Of a stretch of DNA of 64,000 bases, positions 1 to 7,427 are shown piece by piece. The DNA is from Chitinophaga polysaccharea (lineage in GTDB: Bacteria > Bacteroidota > Bacteroidia > Chitinophagales > Chitinophagaceae). Numbering within the stretch: position 1 is the stretch's first letter; every line of letters starts with the position of its first letter. The notes beneath the pieces were generated by a model. That model saw only the letters and a list, made by a program, of their open reading frames with translations, made no database searches and was not told where the DNA came from. Both the position numbers and the translations under genes were made by a program. Location of the stretch: positions 248,001 to 312,000 of the forward strand of contig NZ_VIWO01000007.1 in NCBI RefSeq assembly GCF_007829335.1. Reading direction: 5' to 3'.

Positions 1-597
1 CCTTACATTGTAGGTAGCACCCCGGATAGGTTTCCCATCTGTCATGCGGATATTCAGGTTGGGCAATACGCCTTGCAATCCACGGGTAGCGCTGGTCATG
101 GGCCTGTTTTCAAACACTTCTTTACCCACCTGGTCTACGGCGCCTGTGAGATTTAGCTTCTTCTGGGTACCGTATCCCACCACTACTACTTCTGTGAGTG
201 CGGAAGAAGATTCTTTCAGCACTACATAAATAGATTGTTCTTTTTGCGGATCGAGACTGTTTTTGACAATTGTTTGGGTCACATATCCCACGTAGGCTAC
301 TGTGAATACAAATGGTCCCTGTTGATGTGTATTATCGAAAGTAAAAACGCCGCGGACGTCTGTTACGGCAAAGCTTTTGATGCTATCGGCGCCACTTTTC
401 ATCTGTACGGAGGCGCCTGGAACGGGCTGTCCTTTTTCGTCTTCAATCAATCCTTTGATCCATGTTTTTCTTTGCGCCTGTGCCGGCACCAGGTGGATAA
501 AAGCCATCAGTAGCAACAGGCAGAAAAATTTAGCGTAGTGCTGCAGGTGTTTAGAGGGCAAGGCTTCGCCCTTCACTAGCAGGTAGCGATGTGTCAT
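1..597 (-). CDS. SusC-type TonB-dependent receptor, N-terminal part (cut by window edge)
   Basis: The frame stays open for 199 codons from the ATG at 597 to the window edge, so only the N-terminus is visible. It has a hydrophobic signal segment (about residues 25-43) ending near AQAQ. A carboxypeptidase-D-like beta-sandwich follows (about 47-125, with GQPVPGASVQ and GYVTQT), then the start of the TonB plug with VVVVGYGTQKKLNLTGAV. These are the hallmarks of outer-membrane SusC/RagA importers. No STN signalling domain lies between the signal peptide and the carboxypeptidase-like domain. The gene starts 21 nt after the FecR stop and is probably co-transcribed with it. That is odd, because FecR partners normally carry an STN domain. 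Family call is firm; substrate unknown. Confidence 0.9.
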   Translation of the reverse strand, partial: MTHRYLLVKGEALPSKHLQHYAKFFCLLLLMAFIHLVPAQAQRKTWIKGLIEDEKGQPVPGASVQMKSGADSIKSFAVTDVRGVFTFDNTHQQGPFVFTVAYVGYVTQTIVKNSLDPQKEQSIYVVLKESSSALTEVVVVGYGTQKKLNLTGAVDQVGKEVFENRPMTSATRGLQGVLPNLNIRMTDGKPIRGATYNVR

Positions 598-618
598 AAA
601 GCGCAAATATTTAGTGAG

Positions 619-1599
619 TTACTTTTTCTCTATCCGGTAGCCGGTACTTGTTGATATTATTTTTAAATCGTGTAACATGGCCATGCGATGCAGTACCTGT
701 GCCAGCGAGTCGGTGTCCCGGATCATTCCCGAAAAGGCGATATCATCGAAGACATGTGGCTGGCGACTGATATGTATATGATACCCTGCGGCGATGGAAT
801 CCAGCACGGCGGACAATGGTGTTTGATCAAAAGTGGCGGCAAAGCCCTGCAGCGATCCGAAAGCAACGGCCGGCGCTGCAGCAGGCCTGCCTGGCTGCGG
901 CTGCACATGCGCAATACCTGTAGTGATGTTACAGGTCAGCTGTTGCCCGGGTTGCAGGTAGCGCGTTTGCGCAGTGGACTTTACCATTACCTTACCGGTA
1001 TGGAGCAATACTTTCACATCCTGATGCACCGAGTAAATGGTAAAGGAAGTGCCCAATGCCGTGGTAGCTATGCCCTCGCTGATAACGGTGAAAGGTAATG
1101 GGGCGTTGCGGACCACATTAAAAAATCCTTTTCCGCGCAGCCAGATGGTTCTGTCTTTAGCAGCAAATGGTGTGGTGTAGCGTATCGATGCGTTGGGATA
1201 TAGTACTACCTGTGAGCCGTCGGGCAAACTGAGTACCTGTGGCTGGGCCTTCACGTTTTGTACCACGGTGGTATCGGGTACAGGCGACTTTTTTTCGGCC
1301 AGCACAGGTCGTATAGGCGACGACGTTATCCCTGAAATCCACCACATACCCAGGGCTATGATAACAACTGCGGCGGCGGCAGCAGCTACCCAGTGCAGGT
1401 AATACACTTTTTTCCGGGCGCCTATCCCGGTGGCAATTACCCGGTACATGTCATCCGCTTCTCCGGCAGTAAACAGGTGGCCGTCCGGGTTGGGCTGTTG
1501 GTCGTACCATTGATTATACGCTGCCAATTCCGCATCAGTAGCGGTACCATCCAGGTATTTTTCCAGTAAATATTGCAGGCGCGATGGCGTCATCAGCAT
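619..1599 (-). CDS. FecR-family anti-sigma factor
   Basis: About 326 residues from the ATG at 1599; a second ATG at 1593 is equally plausible and a GTG at 1620 is possible. A short cytoplasmic region (YLLEKYLDGTATDAELAAY) is followed by an alanine-rich transmembrane helix (VAAAAAAVVIIALGMWW). The periplasmic FecR domain follows, with VLSLPDGSQVVLYPNASIRY and the GKGFFNV and ALGTSF motifs. A C-terminal DUF4974-like segment (LQGFAATFDQTPLSAVLDSI) ends the protein. In the family, the cytoplasmic part holds an ECF sigma factor and the periplasmic part senses a TonB receptor. The ECF gene is divergent (1835 onward) rather than upstream on the same strand, while a SusC gene follows 21 nt downstream. 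Confidence 0.9.
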   Translation of the reverse strand: MLMTPSRLQYLLEKYLDGTATDAELAAYNQWYDQQPNPDGHLFTAGEADDMYRVIATGIGARKKVYYLHWVAAAAAAVVIIALGMWWISGITSSPIRPVLAEKKSPVPDTTVVQNVKAQPQVLSLPDGSQVVLYPNASIRYTTPFAAKDRTIWLRGKGFFNVVRNAPLPFTVISEGIATTALGTSFTIYSVHQDVKVLLHTGKVMVKSTAQTRYLQPGQQLTCNITTGIAHVQPQPGRPAAAPAVAFGSLQGFAATFDQTPLSAVLDSIAAGYHIHISRQPHVFDDIAFSGMIRDTDSLAQVLHRMAMLHDLKIISTSTGYRIEKK

Positions 1600-1732
1600 G
1601 GGTATTTGTATAGTTATCACTTCAACCGCTATTTACCCCCATCTGATTTTCCTCAAAAAACCGGAATTCATATTTAGTTAACATTGGAGCAATGTTCACT
1701 ATAACTTAACATACAAACCCTGGCCCAGTAAA

Positions 1733-1740
1733 TATCTTTG
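1733..1740 (+). promoter_or_regulatory. Candidate -7 promoter element (TATCTTTG) for the ECF sigma gene
   Basis: TATCTTTG matches the Bacteroidota -7 consensus TAnnTTTG exactly. It lies about 50 nt before the first residues of the sigma reading frame that resemble the family. No good -33 TTTG is visible at the expected spacing. Confidence 0.5.
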
Positions 1741-1834
1741 CACGCAAAACTATATTCTTATCTACCCGGTTGATCATCATACTTGCAATGACTTATGGCA
1801 GGCAGCCAGGAGCGGCAACACAAAAGCGTTTGAG

Positions 1835-2353
1835 TTGCTGTACCGGGAGCTGGTGATCGTACTCAGCAACCAGGCCTTCCGCGTATTAAAAGACCGGGAA
1901 CAAGTGAAAGATATTATCCAGGAAGTATTTATCAGTTTATATACCCGGAGAGATGAATTGCCGGAAGCCGTGAATATCGTTGGTTATCTTAACAATGCTG
2001 TAAAATATAAAGTATCTAACCAGCTGCGGAACCAATTGCTCAAAGAAAACCACCACCGGGTACTCATCCACCAGGCTCATCAGCAGGAGGTGGTGCCCCC
2101 TCTTCACCTGGAACAATATGAGCTGAAAAATAAAATTGCCCGCAGCATTAATATCCTGCCACAGAAATGCAGAGAGGTCTTTATGCTCAGCTACTACGGG
2201 AATATGGGCTACAAGGCGATTGCACAGGAAATGGGTATCTCTGTAAAAACAGTGGAAAAACATATGAGCAAGGCGTTACAGGTACTGCGCCGGGAATTAA
2301 AAGAAGAACATTACCTCGGTATGCTCCTGGTGGCTGCCAGCAGCCTGATTTAG
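1835..2353 (+). CDS. ECF RNA polymerase sigma factor (sigma-70 family)
   Basis: The ECF architecture is clear. Region 2 is seen around DREQVKDIIQEVFISLYTRR, and region 4 around INILPQKCREVFMLSYYGN with the helix-turn-helix YKAIAQEMGISVKTVEKHM. The only canonical start in frame is the TTG at 1835, which would delete the first region-2 helix. The same frame is open from 1682, and its translation from about 1772 (DHHTCNDLWQAARSGNTKAF) reads like a normal ECF N-terminus. Translation may therefore begin at a rare codon (ATT 1754 or ATC 1760), or a base may be wrong. It probably directs the divergent FecR/SusC genes. Confidence 0.85.
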   Translation: MLYRELVIVLSNQAFRVLKDREQVKDIIQEVFISLYTRRDELPEAVNIVGYLNNAVKYKVSNQLRNQLLKENHHRVLIHQAHQQEVVPPLHLEQYELKNKIARSINILPQKCREVFMLSYYGNMGYKAIAQEMGISVKTVEKHMSKALQVLRRELKEEHYLGMLLVAASSLI

Positions 2354-2459
2354 CCCCTCAAAATTTAAGCAGTATTATCCCCCTCTGGTATGGTGATTGT
2401 GGCATATTATAACGAACTTTGTATCGTTCAACTTATTGTTACACCAAAACGTTACTGAT

Positions 2460-2624
2460 ATGGCACACGTAGAAATTCATCACAAGAGGAAGAGCAACAC
2501 CACCTGGGTATGGATGATCATCATACTGCTTACGTTAATGGTTATTTTATTTGCCTTGATGCGCAGCACCGATAAGGTGGCTCCATCACCTATTCCACCT
2601 GCCAATACAGCTGTAAACGCGTAA
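2460..2624 (+). CDS. Small single-pass membrane protein, unknown function
   Basis: 54 residues from the ATG at 2460. A basic N-terminus (VEIHHKRKS) is followed by one strong transmembrane helix (VWMIIILLTLMVILFALM) and a proline-rich tail (APSPIPPANTAVNA). The positive-inside rule suggests N-in, C-out. An upstream in-frame ATG at 2397 would add 21 poorly hydrophilic residues and looks less likely. No family is recognised. It stands alone between the ECF gene and a secreted protein gene on the same strand. Confidence 0.55.
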   Translation: MAHVEIHHKRKSNTTWVWMIIILLTLMVILFALMRSTDKVAPSPIPPANTAVNA

Positions 2625-2720
2625 AAACACCTGGCCTGGCGAGGATTTCGACACCCGTATTTTCACATATCACTACATAATATTTAAAATATTATGTTTT
2701 ATTTGTGCCAAATAACCGGG

Positions 2721-3701
2721 ATGAAATACTTATTGTGGTACTGTTTTCTGCTGCTTCCTTTTTTCTCGCATGGCCAGGAATTAACCTCCTATCGCGATAC
2801 GGTACATAACTTTTCGGTGGGTATCCCTGCGGGGTGGCAGGTAATGCAGGCGCCTGCTCCGTCGCCTGTAAAACTCCTGGCAGGGCGGTTATCTGCCGAC
2901 AGTACGCAGCGTATGCCGGAAAAATTCAATGTAACTATTATCGATGCGCCCAGGTCCAGTCTGTACGCGGAAGTAAAAAAACTGCTGAATTATACCCGTC
3001 ACAACCCTTATTTTAAGCTGGTAGATTCCAGTACTATCATCAATAAAGGAAAGCGACAGTTCCGGATGGATGAAATACACCAGGAACCTAACATACCCGA
3101 TACCTTTTTCGCCAGCATTTTCGTGTCTTATACGAATAACAAGGTATACCTGCTGACAGCATCTACCTTATTGCCATTTTCAGCCGATTTCCGGCCATTA
3201 TTTCACCAGGTGGGCGCTTCATTCAAAACAGGGAAGGCCAGCCGGAAAGAACGCCTGAAAATCGCTTTTCCCGCCGCGGAAAAATGGAAGGCCATTATAG
3301 ATACGGATGTGGATAACCTGGCCACCCGCCAGTTGTTGCCCGAAAATGAAACCCCGGATAACTGGACCCAGCTGCTGAATGAAATGACGATGGAACAGGG
3401 CCAGGTAACTAGTATCGACCAGGCTATTAAAAGCTTTACGGGGGCCGCTCTGCAGCAATCCCCCAATGCTACCGTGACTTTGCTGGCGAAAGAAAATCTC
3501 CCCAAACGCCGCTGGGCGTTATTTAAAGTAGAAAGCCCGGTGTCTGCGGTACAGGCGCCACAATCGCAACTCTACTACGTCATGCAGGGACCGGAGGCAT
3601 TTCATGTGGTATTTATTGCAAGAAAGGAATCTTTCCTCCTGCCATCCTTTATCAAAACCTGGGGAGATATTTTCCGGAAAAGCCAGATCGTATACGAATA
3701 A
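2721..3701 (+). CDS. Secreted protein of unknown function
   Basis: 326 residues from the ATG at 2721, chosen because it is followed at once by a signal peptide (KYLLWYCFLLLPFFSHG, cleavage near GQ). An ATG at 2694 would place nine extra residues before it. The mature part begins with TSYRDTVHNFSVGIPAGWQV, reminiscent of the PsbP/DUF1795-like fold often found in exported bacterial proteins. It has no catalytic motif that I can name. It ends flush against the convergent DUF4267 gene, whose stop codon begins at the next base. Function unknown. Confidence 0.7.
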   Translation: MKYLLWYCFLLLPFFSHGQELTSYRDTVHNFSVGIPAGWQVMQAPAPSPVKLLAGRLSADSTQRMPEKFNVTIIDAPRSSLYAEVKKLLNYTRHNPYFKLVDSSTIINKGKRQFRMDEIHQEPNIPDTFFASIFVSYTNNKVYLLTASTLLPFSADFRPLFHQVGASFKTGKASRKERLKIAFPAAEKWKAIIDTDVDNLATRQLLPENETPDNWTQLLNEMTMEQGQVTSIDQAIKSFTGAALQQSPNATVTLLAKENLPKRRWALFKVESPVSAVQAPQSQLYYVMQGPEAFHVVFIARKESFLLPSFIKTWGDIFRKSQIVYE

Positions 3702-4100
3702 TTAGGCCGGCAGTATTGCCTTACGGCCGGAAAACCAGGTTCCGGCGGCAGCAATGGCGGTTAAAACAATCGCCGTAATATGCGGCATGGCCGTCATTAC
3801 ATTACCATGTGTAGCCTGTAATACCAGCGTCATATCTGTAAAAGGAATCATGATACCCACCAGCAACACTACGATCAGGGCTTTTCTTTCATTCATAGCC
3901 GCCAGTAGCACGATGATCATGCCGGTAAATAAATCGCGGATACCTTTGATGTAGTGAAAAGAGTAATCTCCATTTTCCTGGAAATGCAAACCAAAACCAA
4001 TCTCCCCTGCTTCCGGCTGCAACAGGAATTTTAAACCGATATATACCAATATTAACCCGGAACAGATAGTGAGGTACTTAAAGAAATTTGAACGTGTCAT
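3702..4100 (-). CDS. DUF4267-like small integral membrane protein
   Basis: 132 residues from the ATG at 4100 (an ATG further out at 4154 looks too long). It has about four transmembrane helices, with family features in order: GLKFLLQPEAGEIGFG, the loop KGIRDLFTGM, RKALIVVLLVGIMIPFTDM, and a last helix ITAIVLTAIAAAGTWF. The molecular role of the family is not known. It lies 59 nt downstream of the Crp-like regulator on the same strand, so the pair may be one transcript. The family is often linked to such small regulators. Confidence 0.75.
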   Translation of the reverse strand: MTRSNFFKYLTICSGLILVYIGLKFLLQPEAGEIGFGLHFQENGDYSFHYIKGIRDLFTGMIIVLLAAMNERKALIVVLLVGIMIPFTDMTLVLQATHGNVMTAMPHITAIVLTAIAAAGTWFSGRKAILPA

Positions 4101-4159
4101 AGCTGATAGTTTTATAACACAAATTTCCGTCAGGCAGAGAAGGATTTCATGCACCCAGG

Positions 4160-4741
4160 TTAATTAATTCCCTTGGCCATCCTTTTCCGGATCCGGCTAA
4201 GCGACTGCGGCTTTACGCCTATATAAGATGCAATCATATACTGTGGGATACGATGTTGTATGGCCTGGAACATTTCAAAAAACTCGTGGTACCGTTGCTC
4301 CGGTGTTCCCGTATAAAGGGAGGTAATTTGCTTCGCCGACCTGATAAATACGTCTTCTATGATGAGCCGCCCCATGCGATCACCCTCCCGGAAAGTGTCG
4401 TACAGGCGCTGCAAATCTTCCGCAGAAATGGTCCATAAAATAGTGGGTTCCACCGCGATAATACTTTTGGTAGATGGCGTACGGGTGAGCATACTTTCGT
4501 GCAGCCCAACCCACTCATTTTCGCTGGAAAAATAAAAAGTGACCTCTTCTCCGTTATGGTTCGTTAAATACCTGACCAGCCCCTGTTCTATGAAGGCCAC
4601 CCGGGTGGCTACCTTTCCTTCCTGCAGGAAGTATTCGTTTTTCTTCAGCGTAACCCGTTTAACGAAATCAGGTAACATTTGTTCTTCCTCTTCCGACAAG
4701 CGGATCAGATATCTAATGGATGCGACTAGTTGCTGGTTCAT
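4160..4741 (-). CDS. Crp/Fnr-family transcriptional regulator
   Basis: 193 residues from the ATG at 4741; an upstream in-frame ATG adds 27 residues that do not fit the family. The N-terminal cyclic-nucleotide-binding-like barrel shows KKNEYFLQEGKVATRVAFIEQGLVRYL and GEEVTFYFSSENEWVG. The C-terminal helix-turn-helix shows IPQYMIASYIGVKPQSLSRI. The usual cNMP phosphate-binding residues (RA in the cassette) are not evident, as is common in the short Bacteroidota members. This suggests it does not bind cAMP. It probably controls the adjacent DUF4267 gene. Confidence 0.88.
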   Translation of the reverse strand: MNQQLVASIRYLIRLSEEEEQMLPDFVKRVTLKKNEYFLQEGKVATRVAFIEQGLVRYLTNHNGEEVTFYFSSENEWVGLHESMLTRTPSTKSIIAVEPTILWTISAEDLQRLYDTFREGDRMGRLIIEDVFIRSAKQITSLYTGTPEQRYHEFFEMFQAIQHRIPQYMIASYIGVKPQSLSRIRKRMAKGIN

Positions 4742-4959
4742 AAGTATCAAATGTATAAAAATTATCAAAAGAGCTGCTTTTATGGAAGATGGTAGCCTGG
4801 TGCCTGTTTCCCGCCAACGCAAAGAAGAAATATTAAAGCACCTGGTGAAATAAATCGCCGGTGTTGTGTATTTCTTTACGCACTCGTAAAATACTGATCA
4901 GTTGTAAATCAATCACTTCTACATGGTGTAGTGTTTGGAGCTGATTCTATAAAAACGCT

Positions 4960-5229
4960 ATGCAAAAAGTACCTGAAACACCTGGTCCACTGCGGGACAA
5001 TGACCTGCAGCCGGATGATGTGGTGCTGAACCAGCAGCAACCCGTACCGCCCAAAGGCAACCAGGATGAGCAATCACGGTCAGCGGCCGACCATTCGGAT
5101 GAGTTGGAAGAAGAAGAAATGGAAGATGAACAAATAGATGATTTGCTGGAAGAAGAGCATATTACCGACGAAGATATCAATCCTACATTTCCGGAAGAAG
5201 ATGATGCCGAAAAAGGCCCCATGAAGTGA
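4960..5229 (+). CDS. Highly acidic, low-complexity small protein
   Basis: 89 residues, no signal peptide or membrane helix. The first half is rich in Pro, Gln and Asn (VPETPGPLRDNDLQPDD). The second half is almost entirely acidic (ELEEEEMEDEQIDDLLEEE), so the protein should be disordered and strongly negative. No family recognised. The opposite strand also shows an open frame, but its serine-rich composition is an artefact of reading acidic codons backwards. A strong terminator follows at once. Real coding status is likely but unproven. Confidence 0.6.
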   Translation: MQKVPETPGPLRDNDLQPDDVVLNQQQPVPPKGNQDEQSRSAADHSDELEEEEMEDEQIDDLLEEEHITDEDINPTFPEEDDAEKGPMK

Positions 5230-5233
5230 TAAG

Positions 5234-5279
5234 ATATAAACGGATACAGGTAAGTAATGTTACCTGCATCCGTTTATAT
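5234..5279. terminator. Bidirectional hairpin terminator
   Basis: A 20-bp stem with a single mismatch (arms 5234-5253 and 5260-5279, loop GTAATG) lies between the convergent acidic-protein and isoaspartyl-peptidase genes. It has A/T tracts on both sides. Confidence 0.8.
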
Positions 5280-5285
5280 TGTTTA

Positions 5286-6326
5286 TTAATCTTTATAAAT
5301 AAAGACTTCTATTTTACCGTCTTTGGTAACACTACCGCGGTACATGCCTTCTGTATTGAAAGACATGGTCATATTACCTTTTTTATCGAGCGCAATCAGG
5401 CCGCCATCGCCACCCATATCGCCTACTTTTTTAATCACTGTTTTGCCCGCCTGTTGCACCGTATAGCCTTTATACTCCATCAGGGCAGATAAATCGTACG
5501 CTACTACATTACGAATATAAAATTCGCCCCAGCCGGTACAGGAGATAGCAGCAGTTTCGTTATTGGCGTAGGTACCCGCGCCAATAATGGGCGAATCGCC
5601 GATGCGACCGAATTTTTTATCCGTCATACCTCCGGTAGAAGTAGCAGCCGCCAGGTTACCCTGTTTATCCAGGGCCACCGCGCCAACAGTACCGAATTTA
5701 TAATCCCTGTTCTTAATACCCAGCTTGCCGGGGCTATTCGATACGTGCGTTTTAAGTGCCGCAATAGAATCATCTTTCAAGGCCCTTTGCAGGTCGTTCC
5801 AGCGCGTTTCTGTTCTGAAGTAGGAAGGATCTACTATGACCAGTCCTGCTTCTTTGGCAAACTTATCAGCACCGGGGCCTACCAGCATCACGTGCTCTGA
5901 TTTTTCCATCACAGCGCGGGCGGCGGTGATGGGGTTGCGCACGGTGGTAACACCCGCTACTGCACCGGCAGCTTTAGTTTTACCGTTCATGATAGCAGCA
6001 TCCAGCTCATTCCGGCCATCGTGTGTAAATACAGCACCTTTACCGGCGTTGAAGAGGGAGTCGTCTTCCAGTACTTTTACCGTAGCTTCTACCGCATCGA
6101 GACTGCTGGCGCCTGATTGCAGTACCCGGTAGCCCGTTTCCAGGGCTTTCTTCAGGGAAGCTTTATAAGCAGCTTCTTTCTCCGGCGTCATATTCTTTTT
6201 CAGGATAGTACCAGCTCCACCATGGATCACCAATACATAAGAAGGCATTTTTTCCTGCGCCATAGCCGGCGTTAAAAACGATATCCAGGATACCAGGAAA
6301 AACAAATAACTAAACCGTGCTTTCAT
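5286..6326 (-). CDS. iaaA: Isoaspartyl peptidase / L-asparaginase (Ntn hydrolase), exported
   Basis: 346 residues with a signal peptide (FSYLFFLVSWISFLTPAMA). It is a plant-type asparaginase: HGGAGTI near residue 35, then the autoprocessing site DYKFGTVGAVALD with Thr213 as the expected N-terminal nucleophile, and STGGMTDKKFGRIGDSPIIGAGTY. The family hydrolyses beta-aspartyl dipeptides and asparagine after self-cleavage into two subunits. It starts 21 nt after the stop of the cyanophycinase-like gene, so the two are almost certainly co-expressed. Beta-aspartyl dipeptides are the product of cyanophycinase. The signal peptide places it in the periplasm. Family call firm; the cyanophycin role is inferred from context. 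Confidence 0.92.
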   Translation of the reverse strand: MKARFSYLFFLVSWISFLTPAMAQEKMPSYVLVIHGGAGTILKKNMTPEKEAAYKASLKKALETGYRVLQSGASSLDAVEATVKVLEDDSLFNAGKGAVFTHDGRNELDAAIMNGKTKAAGAVAGVTTVRNPITAARAVMEKSEHVMLVGPGADKFAKEAGLVIVDPSYFRTETRWNDLQRALKDDSIAALKTHVSNSPGKLGIKNRDYKFGTVGAVALDKQGNLAAATSTGGMTDKKFGRIGDSPIIGAGTYANNETAAISCTGWGEFYIRNVVAYDLSALMEYKGYTVQQAGKTVIKKVGDMGGDGGLIALDKKGNMTMSFNTEGMYRGSVTKDGKIEVFIYKD

Positions 6327-6347
6327 ATCAAACTTTATTAGAAATCA

Positions 6348-7391
6348 TCAAATTGCTTTTTTCTTCAGTTGCCCTTTTTCCACCCACCACCAATACCAGC
6401 TACCGCCGCTGGCTTTGGCCGGGTCGAAGTCGGCTACGGAAAAGCTGCCGTTGCCACTGGCCGAAGCAGGAATTTCATACACTTTCAATGCCTGCCCGGC
6501 ATGGTTCCATTCCAACGGGTGACCCTTCTCACAAAGTTCTGGTTTTTTAAGACTATCTGTCATAATAAAACAGGCTTTGCTTACGCCATATACCGTGGCC
6601 ATCCCGTTTTCATCGATACATACCGCCGTTTTCTCGTCAGGTGCAATACCGCGCGGGAAAACAGCATTGTCTTTTATAATACGGCTCATAAAGGTAACAT
6701 GTCTGCCTTCGCGGTGACGTTTCAGGTAGTGCTGGTCGCTGATTACCTGCTGCAGGTATGGTGCGTGGAGAAAGTCGTTGTTGTACAGCTTTACGAGTGA
6801 ATCATATGGGTTGGCGAGTACCGCATTGGATACGGCACTTCCTCCTTCTCCGCTGTAATACCAACCGCTCAAAATAGCGCAGCCAGCGCTGGTGCCGCCT
6901 ACCGGCACTTTCTTTTCCTGCAGCAGGTAATTAATGGCTGCATCTACTTTGGTACCTCTCCATTGCTGCATATATCTCGACTGATCGCCACCGGCAATAA
7001 ACAGCATCTCTGCATGGCGGATAAGGTACGCCACCGTGTCGTTGTTGGCCAACTCCCGATTGGTAATGTTCAGGGTTTCCACTGAGTTAACCTTCCCCAG
7101 CGAATCGATATCTGCGTTATAGCCGCCATTGCCGGAAGCAGTGAGTACCACTACATCTCCACCGCCACTGCGCGATAGCATCCATTGAAAAGCGCCGTCT
7201 ACATTACCTCCACCACCAATCAACACCACGCCGCCTTTCACTGGCGTGGAAACATCAGCCGTATCGCCAATAAAACCGATGGACGCAGGACGCCCGGGAA
7301 TAACGGGCATTTTGGGGGCAGATTGATAGCAGGCGGAAAAACAGGTAGCCGTTGCCGTTATAAGCGGAAAAAAGAGCTGATTTATTTTCAT
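6348..7391 (-). CDS. Cyanophycinase-family peptidase (S51), lipoprotein
   Basis: 347 residues. The N-terminus has a hydrophobic stretch ending in ACFSAC, so Cys21 is a likely lipidation site. The S51 core has GGVVLIGGGGNVDGAF, then FIAGGDQSRYMQQW (Gln137 at the position important in cyanophycinases), then the nucleophile elbow VGGTSAGCAILS with Ser168. In cyanophycinase this serine cuts multi-L-arginyl-poly-L-aspartate to beta-Asp-Arg. Other S51 members are alpha-aspartyl dipeptidases (PepE), but this protein has the longer cyanophycinase-type layout. It sits between SusD and the isoaspartyl peptidase in one operon. Confidence 0.85.
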   Translation of the reverse strand: MKINQLFFPLITATATCFSACYQSAPKMPVIPGRPASIGFIGDTADVSTPVKGGVVLIGGGGNVDGAFQWMLSRSGGGDVVVLTASGNGGYNADIDSLGKVNSVETLNITNRELANNDTVAYLIRHAEMLFIAGGDQSRYMQQWRGTKVDAAINYLLQEKKVPVGGTSAGCAILSGWYYSGEGGSAVSNAVLANPYDSLVKLYNNDFLHAPYLQQVISDQHYLKRHREGRHVTFMSRIIKDNAVFPRGIAPDEKTAVCIDENGMATVYGVSKACFIMTDSLKKPELCEKGHPLEWNHAGQALKVYEIPASASGNGSFSVADFDPAKASGGSWYWWWVEKGQLKKKAI

Positions 7392-7427
7392 CTGATCGTT
7401 GTTATGGTTTTACCGTAACCCGGAAGA

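Noticed and set aside
723..1345. Short open frames on both strands around the first FecR gene
   Set aside because: All overlap the FecR coding sequence in other frames and show no family motif.
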